Shown here: in pieces, positions 45,245 to 56,252 of the stretch
How the letters are laid out: each line of letters starts with the position of its first letter
Numbering within the stretch: the first letter of the stretch is position 1
Source: Ascaphus truei
Taxonomy: Eukaryota > Chordata > Amphibia > Anura > Ascaphidae
Direction: 5' to 3'
Assembly (NCBI GenBank): GCA_036426205.1
Contig: CM071570.1
Coordinates: 146,346,166-146,410,165, forward strand
Length of the DNA stretch: 64,000 nucleotides
Notes under the pieces: generated by a model
Database searches by the model: none
Told to the model about the DNA's origin: nothing
Seen by the model: the letters and a program-made list of their open reading frames with translations, nothing else
Translations under genes and position numbers: made by a program

Positions 45245-45850
45245 GTGAGACCTACGACCTCTACACGCAAAATATGCCCACCTGTAGGACTACCACAATT
45301 GGGTGTTCTAGCAAATACAGTGGCAACAGCTGCAATAGCGCCGCCTGAGGTCAGGAAGAAAATTACACCTGATAGCCTAAAAATAGAGGACAAGATGCAG
45401 CGTTCCTGTAATGAACCCTACCCCACGGAAGAGTGGCCCTTCCAGTCCAATAAAGAGGAAGACATCTCTTACGGGGAATCCGAACCGAGTCACACCCACA
45501 AAACACCCCAAGAATGGTGGGGGTGCCTGAACTCGGCACAAACAGAAAAGACTGCTCCCTTTGATGATGAATATGATCAGCAGGAGACAGAGTGGGAGCA
45601 GTGGATCACCGAATATTTCCGTCAGCTATTACAATTGCAAGAAAAGCCGGGTGGATCCAGTGACGCTGCTAAAATTTCAAATAAAGGAGACCCCAGTATT
45701 CCTGATGGGACGGAGTCATCCAAAACAAAAAAGCGGAAAAAGAAAAGCGGTTCTTCACTTACCGTGGAAGGAACAGACACGTCCGCAGATCCTGTGGGGA
45801 CCGAGTTGCCCAGCAGCCTAGAGAAAATGGAGAATTCATCTCGCGGTTAA
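45245..45850 (+). CDS. Family-1 element ORF 1, charged protein of unknown family
   Basis: The 201-residue frame starts MRPTTSTRKICPPVGLP. It has an acidic Glu/Gln/Trp-rich middle (DDEYDQQETEWEQWITEYFR) and a basic patch, SKTKKRKKKSG, that looks like a nuclear localisation signal. After its TAA another frame stays open (GEFISRLTEYPEGPRQKSC..., with KKCLSCANSEEPS) to about 46040. This suggests one or two frameshifts join it to the coiled-coil frame downstream. I recognise no gag, protease or pol signature. A structural role is inferred from its position after the primer site. Confidence 0.5.
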   Translation: MRPTTSTRKICPPVGLPQLGVLANTVATAAIAPPEVRKKITPDSLKIEDKMQRSCNEPYPTEEWPFQSNKEEDISYGESEPSHTHKTPQEWWGCLNSAQTEKTAPFDDEYDQQETEWEQWITEYFRQLLQLQEKPGGSSDAAKISNKGDPSIPDGTESSKTKKRKKKSGSSLTVEGTDTSADPVGTELPSSLEKMENSSRG

Positions 45851-46025
45851 CCGAATATCCAGAGGGCCCAAGGCAGAAGTCGTGTACCCCAAAGAAGTGT
45901 CTGTCCTGTGCCAACAGTGAGGAACCCTCAACCAACCATCCCAGGGAAGTGGAGCCGGAACCAGTGAGTGGTGATCCCTTGACCAACCCTGAAGATGCCC
46001 TGAAAATGCCAGGCATGACTGTAAT

Positions 46026-47888
46026 ATGCTCCTTGAACAATTGAAACAAAAGGAAGATGGTTACACAGAGCTACAGAAAAATAACGTGAGGCTACAAAAA
46101 GATGTGCTCACAATTTACTCTTTAGCCAGGACAGAATTGGACGATCTCAAGACTGAGCTAGATACTGCAAATGCTACTATTTCCGTAATGGGTGGAAAGC
46201 AGAGCCAATCTGATAAAATGGTGGCTACTCTAAAGCGGAAGTATGAGGAGGCACTGAAGCAGATGACAGTCTTCCAGCAAGAGGTTCACACTCTTCGCAT
46301 AGAGCTGAATGTGTCACAACAGGAGGTCAACAGTGTCCGGATAGAGGTGGACGTATCTCAGAAAGAGGTTCAGACACTCCGCAGAGCACTGGATGCCTCA
46401 CATCATGAGACCAACAGCTGCCGCACAGACCTGGAAGTTTCCAGAAAGGATCTATACAGTCTCACTGAGGAGCTGGACATTGCTAAAGAAACTATTGCCA
46501 ATCTTAATACAAATCTCCAAGTCTTCCAGAAGGAGCTTCAGACCCTCAACCTAGAGAAGGATGTCTCACGCCAGGAGACTGTCAGTCTCAAAGCAGATGT
46601 GCGTAAATGGAAGGAGGACTGCAAAGAAGCCCAGAATAGTACAGAGCATGAAAAAGGAGAACATTTAAGATTACAAAGAAAAAACGTAAAACTCAAACAA
46701 GAAAATTTTAATTTGACAAACGACGTCAAGGAAAACAATTAAAAGCTGCACGAGCTTAAAGAAATAAATAGACTTTTGGAAGGTGAAAGGTTTGAAGCAG
46801 AGCACCGACTGCAGAACCAACTGCAAGGTCTGCATACGCACCTCGAGAAGGCTGTTAAAGAAAGTCAAGTGCTGCAGGAAAGTCTGATGACCCAGTATGT
46901 CCCCGTAAAGCAGCATGAGAAACTGAAGGCTACCCTGAGCCTCACCAAAGCAACGCTAAAGGCCAAGCTTAGAACCCAGGAGACGCAGCATAAAAGGGAG
47001 CACAAGAAGGTCCAGAAACTGAAACAAGTAACAGTGGCCCAAGCAAAGAAGTTCATAGTGCTTCACAATGCAATAAAAATGTGGAAGCAAGCTCAGAGAA
47101 AGCAAAGCATGCAGATAAATTCCCTGAGAAGAGACTTGCAAGACGCACTAAAAAAACAGGGATCTCTCGCGGATGAGATTACAGTCCTACAAGGACAAGT
47201 ATTGACCCTGACTAAGCATCAGTATCCCACAGCCTCAAAAACCCATGAAGACAGGGGTACAGTGAGAGCTGGGAATACCGCTCATCTGAAAGACAAGGTT
47301 GCAAAATTTGAACCACCTAAACAAGCACTAGCAAAACCTTCAGCCACCCAGCAGGCAACAAAAGAAGGTACACGTGCTGAATTAAAACCAGAAGAATCCT
47401 TAGCTGATGAAGCTGAAAAGATGGGACATTCTCTGGAAGTGGGTGTGGAATTGCAACTTAATCTCAAAGAGGCTGAACTAGCAACCCCATTGAGTGGGAA
47501 AAGGGCAGAGAGACAGCTTCAAGAGCGGAAAACTCAAAGGGCTGTTCTTAAACGCTCTGCAACTGCTGCCATACAGTATGCCTACAATAAGATGAGCACC
47601 CGACGCGAGGGAAATCTCACGACCGCGCACGTAGAAAAAAGAATATACTTGGAAAAAGTCCTCCTCGAGCGACTGAGGGGTGCTGATCTCAAGCACCTTC
47701 AGGTGGAGACACGAATAAACTGGAGAAAGGGCTCCAATCCCAGCAGGACTGAGGGTTCTTTTCCTCTATCCACTCTCATTCCAGTCACAGAGATATCTAG
47801 AATGAGAGTGGAAGGATGGGCTTTGGCCGTGGCAAGCCCGAGCTTCCCACAAACAGGGGAGGTATGTAACAGGGGAGTAATCAATTAA
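46026..47888 (+). pseudogene. Family-1 element coiled-coil protein (one nonsense codon)
   Basis: A single frame of 621 codons is interrupted only by a TAA at 46740-46742 and ends at 47888, a few codons into the 3' LTR. Residues ~82-193 (46269-46604) are eight consecutive 14-residue units of the type VSQQEVNSVRIEVD / VSQKEVQTLRRALD, with hydrophobics spaced as heptads. Further coiled-coil follows (RLQNQLQGLHTHLEKA; QYVPVKQHEKLKATLSLTKA), then a basic C-terminal part (RERKTQRAVLKRS-like). Length and composition suggest a filamentous or scaffold protein. The QYVPVKQHE phrase resembles ankyrin-coiled-coil scaffold proteins, but I cannot prove capture of a host gene. Confidence 0.7.
47851..47864 (+). 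other. Polypurine tract
   Basis: AAACAGGGGAGGTA lies immediately upstream of the 3' LTR start TGTAACAGGGG. It is in the expected position for plus-strand priming. Confidence 0.75.
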
Positions 47889-48468
47889 TAAACACCACCT
47901 GCCTGATTTAGATTGCTTACAAAAGCCTGTCTGTTGAGACAGGAAGGACGCCTGATCTCAATTGTGACTGACCTTGGAAGACAGAGCAGGGGTTCTGAGG
48001 TCTTTCTTCAACTGGAGAAGAGACTGACAAGAGGGAGACGGACCAGAAGAGAACCACAAGCTCCCTGGAGCTGACCTGTCTGAGTCTGTATAGAAGCACA
48101 GCATAGCTGATTTCAAGACACAGGGAAAAAACTTCTGGACCTGAAAGCTGACACACCCTGAGAGAAGGGAGCTGAATCAGGAACTGAGAAGATTTTCCCT
48201 CCAAGAAACAGATAAGACTCATTCTTAAGAGACTTCTTATATCTGCTTATTTCATGCTATGTGTTTGGGGCTGGGAGAAATGCTTGACTAAGAGAGATGT
48301 GAATTAATTGCATAGTGTTTCACTAGAACCACTCCCAAGTGAATAAAAGCTTTGTTTCCCCCTTGTTTGGATGGTTTCCTAATGTTAAGGAAAAGGCACA
48401 ATAAAGCCTCGTTATAATTTCACCTTATAAAGTCTCCAATTGTGTACCTCTGTGAACGTCCGTCTACA
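47865..48468 (+). repeat. 3' LTR, family 1
   Basis: TGTAACAGGGGAGTAATC...GTCCGTCTACA, 604 bp. Relative to the 5' LTR it lacks ~56 bp near its start and carries scattered substitutions. The right flank ATACT matches the left flank of the 5' LTR. Confidence 0.9.
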
Positions 48469-48825
48469 ATACTATTGAGCAATATCAGTTGATTCAGCTT
48501 GGTTTGTGCATTACAGCCAATGAAACGGGCAGTGCGTGTGGTATACTTGCATTTGTTTATAATTTGTCTCATTATCTATGCATATGTTTTACCACTGATT
48601 ACCCTTGTGTGATATTTTGACACCATTATAGTCGAATATACTATTTTTTATTGTTCTCAGGTACATTTGTACAGATCTCTTGATGGGGTCCTTGTGATTT
48701 CCCCTCAAGACTTATGGCATAAGCTTTTGGCTGCACCCAGAGGGCGTCACCATTTTCTCCTGTCACAGCTGTTCAATTATTGGGTTAGGTAATGTATTTC
48801 AGATGTATATTGAAGCATTTCCATC

Positions 48826-49021
48826 TTTCCACATTATCATGCTCATAGCTCTACCTCCACACAATCCCACTTACTTCTTTCCAAACGCCAACTCCATCAT
48901 TTAACAAGCAGCTATCAGAAAAACACCAAACTTCCCTTATACCTTATGTTTCAGTTACTCTTTGTTATAGATTATAAGCTCCTTGGGGCAGGGCCCTCCT
49001 TACCTACTGTATGTTTGTTAA
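48826..49021 (+). mobile_element. LINE 3' tail (L2/CR1-like)
   Basis: GATTATAAGCTCCTTGGGGC and AGGGCCCTCCTTACC resemble the tail at 5338-5400. It is cut by the LTR starting at 49022. Confidence 0.55.
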
Positions 49022-49797
49022 TGTAACGTTTGTGCTGCCTGCAAACCTGACAAGACCCCGGTACTGAGGTGGGAAGGAGAGATACCACACACCCACAGCA
49101 GCGGGGGCGTGCCCAGAGTGTGGTTTTGAGGGTAGCCGGGACTGGGCTGCAGAGAAGGGTTAGTTGGGTACTTGCCAGATCCTGGGTTAGAGATGGTAGA
49201 GTAGTCGTGTCCATAAGCCAATGGTCTGGGAGAGGAGAGAGCCGCATAGTCAGTATCCGTTAGCCGAGTCCAGGGAGTATAGAGGTAAGCATGGTGGAGG
49301 GGTAGCCAAGGTCGAGATCCAGAGGAGGTACGCAGACAAACTGGGTCAGGAAAGTGGAGACTGAAAAGATGAGAGCGAGAACCAAGCACAAGACTAGACA
49401 GCAGTGAGCTACAAGGGATTATGCTGAGCACTGACTAAGTGCAGGAACAGGATATAAATAGGATCAGGAAACCAGTAGCAGAGGGGGGCGGAGCAGAGGC
49501 TTGGCCCCAGCGGAGACTGGGACAGGTTCACAGGAGACAAGGGGCAATCAGTGCTTGACACGCAGCTGGGGATTGTTGCGCGACATCATGCGCGCAGCGT
49601 GCTAGGGACGCGCGACACGTCAGAGGGGGTGGAGTCAAGGTCCGTGGCAGCAGTAGAAGAGGAGCGGGTACGCGCGCGCTCTGTAACTGGAGCGGGGATG
49701 CGCACATGGGCAGAGAGTGGAGGCAGCAGCAGCTGTGGTACTTTCGGGAGGTAAGGAGGGAACACGCCGCAAGGGATGTGTTCCCCGATTCCTTACA
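49022..49797 (-). repeat. Sushi-type LTR, diverged subfamily (minus strand)
   Basis: The minus strand runs TGTAAGGAATCGGGGAACAC...ACGTTACA and aligns with the LTRs at 42583 and 62375 at both ends (TACTGAGGTGGGA block near 49060). The predicted RNA start GCTCAGCATAATCCC (from 49429) has a TATTTATATC box 22-31 bases upstream. The flanks GTTAA and GTACC do not match, so the copy is rearranged or one side is still element sequence. Confidence 0.75.
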
Positions 49798-50026
49798 GTA
49801 CCCCAACGATCCGCTACTCTCCAATACAGACCGGCAAGTATAAACTACTCTACCTTCTATACTCCTGACCCGGCTTGCAAGACCAATGTACACTCTAGGC
49901 GCGCCCTTGCTGTTGTCGGTTGGCGTTTATACAATTCCCTACCTCAGCCTCACGGTCGCATCTGGTTTTTGGTGAGCTACGCGTTACAGTTTGCTCAGCC
50001 ATACAAACTTCGACCCCGCTGAGGTA

Positions 50027-50260
50027 CAGCAGAGACTGCAACTATTCTAACACAAACCAGTGGCAATCGCCAAAAAGACCCAGGTACACCCAGGTACATT
50101 GTGAATACATGCCTTAAACTTGCCATAAACTAGCCCCAGCATTTCTGCATTGATTAATGGCCCATCAGATTAACAGCGGGGGTTCCTAGCAGTCCCATTC
50201 AAACTGAATGGGACTGCCAGGGACCCCTGCTGTGTTAATCCTATGGGTCATTAGTCAATG
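50027..50260 (+). mobile_element. Partial TA-flanked inverted-repeat element
   Basis: CAGCAGAGACTGCAAC after TA (50025-50026) and the body TTTCTGCATTGATTAATGG...AATCCTATGGGTCATTAG match the element at 11738-12093. It is truncated at the LINE fragment. Confidence 0.7.
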
Positions 50261-50340
50261 CCCTCATTCTCTCACGTCTCGATTACTGCAACCTCCTGCT
50301 GTCCGGCCTTCCTGCCTCTCACCTGTCTCCCTTACAATCT
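50261..50340 (+). mobile_element. LINE reverse-transcriptase fragment
   Basis: The plus strand reads LILSRLDYCNLLLSGLPASH. This phrase is typical of the region after the YADD motif in L2/CR1-type LINEs. It ends in a (TA)n tract at about 50339-50360. Confidence 0.75.
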
Positions 50341-50483
50341 ATATATATATATATATATATACACAAGGGGCACGTCGCTACACCAGACACACATACAAAA
50401 AAACAGAAAGTAATCTACCTGGTGCAAGGGAGAAAGCACAAATAATAAAACACAAATAATCACCTAGGATTATATATGTCCCC

Positions 50484-51128
50484 TGTGACAGAGTCACTAA
50501 CTCAGTAGGCTGGAATAGTGAATGGAGAGACGCTGCAGCCAATTCACAGAGTGTTAATCTCCTCAGACAGAAAGAAGCACACCTGCAGCCTAATTAAACA
50601 GGGGCTGAACTATCAGTGAAACAAGTGCTTTAAAAAGCAGGAAGTTGCTCACACAAGGTGAGCTTGTTTTTCCACAGGAAGGTGGAGAGAACTCTCCCGG
50701 CTGGGAAGCCGTTGCTGTTGCTCTGGTCCCCAGTCCTGCGAGGAGCTAGGTTGCTGGGACCAGCTGGGACCCAACCCAGGATAAAGATACAGATTGCTGC
50801 GAGGCTGGACACAGCCTGCTCCCCGGAACCGTGTTCCTGTTTGCTGCTGGAGCTGCTATAAGATAAGACTTTATTCTTATACGTATCGGTTAACCTTTGT
50901 GTAGCATGTTTTGGGCATGACCAGATTAGCTGGCTGTCCTGTTAGTAAGGGCTCAAGAAGTGAGTTAGTGTCCCTAACGGGACTAGGATTTAATTTTCAA
51001 GAAAGTAGTTTCTTAAAGGGACAGTGCACCCGTACTTATTTTGGTTGTGGCTAATAAACCACTAGTGTGTAAAGTTTCCCATCGTGTCTAGCGTCTTACT
51101 GACCCCGCCACGAGGCCGTCCTGCCACA
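50484..51128 (+). repeat. Solo LTR with CCCC target duplication
   Basis: TGTGACAGAGTCACTAAC...GTCCTGCCACA, 645 bp, between CCCC at 50480-50483 and 51129-51132. It has a TTTAAAAAGC box near 50630 and CTAATAAACC near 51051. The phrases GATAAGACTTTATTCTTA and GGGCTCAAGAAGTGAGT recall family 1. The low-complexity flank weakens the duplication call. Confidence 0.7.
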
Positions 51129-53052
51129 CCCCCTGTAGTTGCACTTTAGATAGGTGACCAAATATAGTATAATGTCAACTCATAGAAGGCCAAACAATTG
51201 CCTAATCCTTAAATAGGATGCACCGCAGAAAGGTCACACTCAAATGAAAATAACAAATACTTTAATAGAATGCTATAAAAATACATATGGGTCTTTAATC
51301 CTGAATAGAGATGTGCAAACCTGTCTTTAGATTTCTCCAGAATTTCCTGGTCCAATTCGATCTGCCTAATTAAATCTGCTGTCTACTATGTAACTATGGA
51401 CTACTTTATTGTAAGGATGACTGGATTTTTCCAAATCCATCGTTGTGTCTTGGCCGCACAGATTTTGACGAATCCATAGATGGATTCAATTTACAGTAAA
51501 TCCGAATCCGTGGAACGTCTTTATTTTGATATTTATATACTCTACCCATAATAATTATGTTTGCCAGATTTGAGTTCCATCTGACGGATTCTGATTCCGT
51601 TTGATGGATTGGAAACAAATTTCACAGTTTCAGATTCCATTTTGATAGATTCAAATTCCGTTTACAGGTTGGGCGGATTTTAAGTAATATAGAAAAAATG
51701 AATCTGCCTATTTCAGAATGATCCGTGGAATTCCTGTTCATTTCGCGCTCATACTGCAAAACAGAATTATATTTTGAAAATGAATTGGAGTACAATGCAT
51801 CAAAAATCAATTTCTTACCTAAAACAATTACCAGCATATGTTGTTATGTCTTATTCCTGTCCCTACATTTGGCTTATTTTAATATTTTTTTGTATGTGTG
51901 TGTTAAGTTCCTACATATGAATCCATCAAGTTTTGTTGACGTCTAATTGCTTTAAAAAAAAATTTGCTAAGAAAAAGTTGATGGACAATTTTGATACATT
52001 TTCAGCACACAAAAGTTTCTCATGCTTTAAATCCTTTTAATACATATTATTTGCATATATGCGCTACCAACTACATCTCGCAGGACACATCACAATCGTT
52101 TTTATACATTGGTGCATAAATATTAACAAATTTGTTACTCTTCTGTGTGTCACGTTAACTGCAAAATGTATTTTAGCAACGCTTAACTCATATGTCCCAA
52201 TATATCAAACAGTGTATGCAAACACATTTGACAAAAATAACACCCAAGTGATAACATTCAAACATATTTATATTCACATTGCAGCTAAAGATTTCAGTGT
52301 TATCTTTTGTTCATAACATGAGTTAAACATGCATTATTTATCTGCTTTGAATTAATGAAAAAGAAATGTTAAAGTAAACATTAAAATACCTGAAATTCAG
52401 CTTATGAAGATGTTTACTACTAGTTCCTTATGCTATATTAGAATAAAAGTTCAATTTAAACAAACCTCCATATAATAAATATCCTTTGTAGAGCTTATTT
52501 TGTCTTCATTACAGAACAAGCCTGTATTCATCATTTTAAATAAGCTGCAGTTGTTCATCAAACTCAACGTTGTAGAAAATGTGAATACAAATTAAACTAA
52601 TAAAAGCAGAATGTTTACTCAATGTCCAAACCATTAATACTCTAATTTAAGAAAACATTACATAAAGTCTACATTTTGTTGCTATGTTAAAGAATATGGA
52701 ACACAATAAAAAGAAAATATTTTGTTAACTTTATAGATTTAGATTATGTACAAAAAGTGCATTAGAGTCAGTAATTAATTTCAATATGTACATTGTACAT
52801 CACATAATTGAGAATGAATGAGCCGATGTTAAAATACATCCACAATCATTACTTCCTCAGAAAGAAAATTCCCAGAATATGTTTAATGTCCCTATAGAAA
52901 AGAAGAACTAAGAATTTAGTATTCACCAATAATTTATAATAGTGCCCTTAATGAATGTGATTTTTTTATGTTAATGTAGGCAATATCTATCTTAGTGTAC
53001 CAAAACCTATATGTTCTTTTTTTAAACTTCACTAAATCTAATTTAAACAGTA
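51129..53052. other. AT-rich sequence without recognised gene
   Basis: No exon, RNA gene or shared repeat is seen. A diverged internal phrase with GGATTCAAATTCCGTT/TGGATTCAATTTACAG repeats irregularly around 51420-51670. Confidence 0.45.
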
Positions 53053-54189
53053 TGTAGCCCTTTTTCTGACACTCTAAAGAGACTACGGGTAACTGCACGC
53101 ACCTGCAACTCCAGGAGATCTGAGCCTCTGCTAGCTAGGAGCCTGGGGTAACTCTTGTTAGCGCAGCGCCTCCACTTACCAAGGATCCCCGTGATGTGAG
53201 ATTCCCCTGGGCAAGAAACATATACACACACATATATGATGCAACCAGTTTTACTGTAACGCAACAGTACCTTATAACTCTATCATATTAACTGTGGTAA
53301 TAACACATAACATATAACGCAGTATAACCTTAACTCAGCTAAGTGGTAATGTCCTTATAACGGGAGTGGCTCGGCCACATTCTTAATGAGTATTGTCCTG
53401 TACAGTAGTGGCTCAGCCACGCTCTTAATGAGTATGTCCTTGTCCCGTCACCGCGTGCCCCACACACCGTGTCCTTGCACTAGTAGAAAGAATAACTCCA
53501 TGTATTAGGCCTTTGGTCACTCACTAGTGTCCTCAAAGAGTTACGCCTAAGGCGGGATCAGCGCCTGTTGACCGGTGTTGGTGCACGTAACGTAAATACC
53601 TTCCGGTCACAGCGGTGACCGGTAATACTTCGAAAAGGATCAGCCGAATCCTTGCTTGTCTTTGATGTCCCAGTGCAGCTGTCTGGTCCCAAACAAATCA
53701 CCAGCAAACCTGCTCCGCACGCTTGTCCCTAACTGTCTACACAGTAAGGTGACTGACCGCTACCACTATGGGCGTCCCTGAAGCACAGCAACCTACTGTG
53801 GCTCAGGGGTTTTTCCTAAGGGCCTGCTGGGTAAAGCTAGCCTATGCAGGTGGGTCACGGACCCCCTGCACACATACACCCTCCTCCTTTACCTTCCGGA
53901 TCCCCTCTGACTAGCGTGGTCTCTCCCCCACGCTTCCATTTCCTCCTCCCATAATCCTAGCCTTCTGATTGGCTCCTCAAGTCAGGTGACTGCCCAGGAG
54001 CTCATGGGAGTTGTAGTTCCTCAACGGAGCCTTTCTCTTACAGGCCCGTCGTTTGGGCGCTTCCATTGCGCATGCGCGACCTTCCCATTCTCTCAGTGCC
54101 CTCTGCAAGATTGCGCAACAACATGGCCGCCGCGGAACCTGCCACACTCCCACCGAACACACATATGAGGTTCCTACCACATCCCTACA
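53053..54189 (-). repeat. Solo LTR, family 2, long form (AGTA target duplication)
   Basis: The minus strand runs TGTAGGGATGTGG...AAAAAGGGCTACA, 1137 bp, with AGTA at 53049-53052 and 54190-54193. The internal TGGAGGCGCTG (53164-53174) lies about 110 bp before the LTR end, as in other family-2 LTRs. The 54060-54120 part is GC-rich with CGCATGCGCGA. No internal region is attached. Confidence 0.8.
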
Positions 54190-54431
54190 AGTATAAACTG
54201 ACAAGTATATTACCAAGGAGAAAAGGAAAGCACCTATATAACAAAAGAAGGAAACTGCCACCAAGGTCTGATAATGTTGTAAACAGTGGGCTCTTTATTG
54301 TAGAGAAGAAAAATAGGATCCGAATGACAGACAAATTTTGCGAACTGCAGAACTCACCAGCCAAAAGTTTGATTATAAAAACCTTTATTTAAACTACATA
54401 AAAGTGTTATCCACATACAAAATCTACTCCT

Positions 54432-54469
54432 CCCACGTGTTTCACGCAGCTAGTGGCGCTTTCTCAAGG
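54432..54469 (-). other. Hammerhead-like motif
   Basis: The minus strand reads CCTTGAGAAAGCGCCAC...GCTGCGTGAAACACGTGGG. A GCGC/GCGT stem II is possible. It is the same arrangement as 10821-10858. Confidence 0.4.
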
Positions 54470-54640
54470 AGTATCTTTATATAAAGGCTCTTTATTGTAC
54501 TCTCATTGAATGCATGTGGTTTAACACAGCCATGCAGAATAAAGAGTATTTCAAAAAGGATATTTATTTCAGCCATCATACCTGAAAGATGAGTGATTGG
54601 AAGTTCCTTTGAATGGTTGTTTGTGTGTTTATACAAAAAA

Positions 54641-54940
54641 TGTTTTAGACCGGCACTCAAACAATAAATACTTGCTAACTCAATGAGTAATTTACTAAAC
54701 GGATTTAATAAAAAATACTGTTCAATCAGAAATTGATTGTTGAGTGTTTGGGTAATCCATGTGGTAAATATATATCTCTAAAATTACTTTTTACTTGCCA
54801 TTTATACTCTCCGTAAGTATCAATTTGTGATTAAACAGTATTTTTGTAAAATAATTTTTTGAAAAGTTTGATTAAATCTATTTTGTAAATTATTAATTGA
54901 GTTAGCAAGTATTTATTGTTTGAGTGCTGGTCTAAATGTT
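54641..54940. repeat. Inverted repeat (~100-bp arms)
   Basis: TTTTAGACCGGCACTCAAAC and AATAAATACTTGCTAACTCA at 54643-54700 recur inverted at about 54880-54935. The complement continues through ATACTGTTCAATCA on the left and its partner near 54830. The right arm has an insertion. Confidence 0.8.
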
Positions 54941-55060
54941 TTTTTTTTTAAATATATTGATTGTACCTGTTCGTGGAGGTACTGGATTAGAGCACGAAAT
55001 ACACACATCTAGAAAAGGTGAATGCAAGTTCTATTTTTGTATGTTATATGTTTGTGAATG

Positions 55061-55809
55061 TGTAGCCATGACTGGTTTCTGGCTACTAGTCTGCCCTTCA
55101 CCTGGCAGTAGGCCCTGTTAAGAGCAGACCTGCCAGGACTAATCCTGGGTTTTCCCCACCCCCAGCAGCTTCAGTGAGTCACAGGGGAGGCAGTGCAACT
55201 AGGCCTATGTGTCCAATCAGGGGCTCAGACCTGGTTCCTGCTTTTCCTGTGTTTAAGTAGCTGCACATCCCAAATTCAGCAGTTGCCCCCATCCTTGAAA
55301 GAGACTGGTCTACCCAACAACTGTGCAGGACTCTCAGTTTGTACTTCCTCCCCAAGGGGAGTGGGAGATTATACCTCTTACTTGACCAGGTAGTAAGGGA
55401 AGAGCAAGGACTGCTTCAGGGCCCCTTGGCTTGGAGTGAAGGTCCAGGGTACATCCTGAGGGTGAAGGCCCTAAGTATTGCCTGCTGTTGTGAAGCTGTA
55501 AGATGAGCAGTGTGCTAATAAAGTGTTCCAGTGTTTACTATACCTTCCTGCCTGACTGCAATCTATCAGGGGAAGGGTAAATAAGTTCTCCTGTAGGGAT
55601 TGTCCCCCACATCCCTGGGGCCTACAGAAGATGGAGGCGCTGTCACAGTGAGAACAAATCAGTTATTACCCGAGAAGCCTGTTCTGACCTCCTCCACAAC
55701 ACCGCAGGAAAATCAGATCTACTGTGAGCCAGCAGGTATGCACCACACCACACCACACCATATAGCAGTGAAATCTTCCGGGGGGGGGGGGGGGAACACA
55801 TATGTTACA
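55061..55809 (+). repeat. LTR, family 2
   Basis: TGTAGCCATGACTGG...ACACATATGTTACA. It contains TAATAAAGTGTTCC near 55517, an older-looking end GGGGCCTACA (55625) and TGGAGGCGCTG at 55632-55642. It is homologous to 17383-18154. The flanks AATG and TATG match at three of four bases. A poly-G run lies at 55780-55794. Confidence 0.7.
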
Positions 55810-56252
55810 TATGTATGACTAGTCTGTGCATGTGTGTATGTTAGTATATATGTGTGAGTATTTATGAGTGCCTGAATATCTGTAAAAGCAAGCATATACT
55901 GTGTGTCTGTATGTGCTTGCGTGCGAATGTGTGTACAAATACATATACACATAGAACAACTAAATGTTCCTGGATTAAGACTACAAAAAAAGAAAAGCTG
56001 CAGCAGAGAAATTTCCTGTTGCAGCTTTTCTTAAGATATAGCAGCCACGATCTGCTGTGAGCCTGCAGTTGAATTTAGCAATGATTCAAAGAAAACCAAT
56101 GGTGTTACAGTATTTATGTGCACCTTACAGCATACAGGTGTAGACAGACTCACTGTCCCTGGAGCCAGGCGAAGAAAAGCAAAACACTGTGGTTCTGGGA
56201 ATGGTTAAAAATGCCACTGCCTTCAAGGGATCCATTTTTCAGAAGGTCTTCC
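55810..56252. other. Unassigned sequence
   Basis: TGTGTATGT-type repeats occur near 55825-55945. A short inverted pair, AAAAGCTGCAGCAGAGAAAT against TTGCAGCTTTTCTT, lies at 55991-56033. No gene is recognised. Confidence 0.4.

Larger units (their letters stand above)
43587..48468 (+). mobile_element. Complete family-1 LTR retroelement with a coiled-coil reading frame only
   Basis: The whole structure is present: ATACT duplications at 43582-43586 and 48469-48473, a 5' LTR (43587-44221), a primer-binding site (44224-44241), a 3.6-kb interior, a polypurine tract (47851-47864) and a 3' LTR (47865-48468). The interior has no recognisable protease, reverse transcriptase, RNase H or integrase motif. 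It codes for a ~200-residue charged protein and a ~620-residue coiled-coil protein, both with damage. This points to a non-autonomous element mobilised in trans. Confidence 0.85.
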
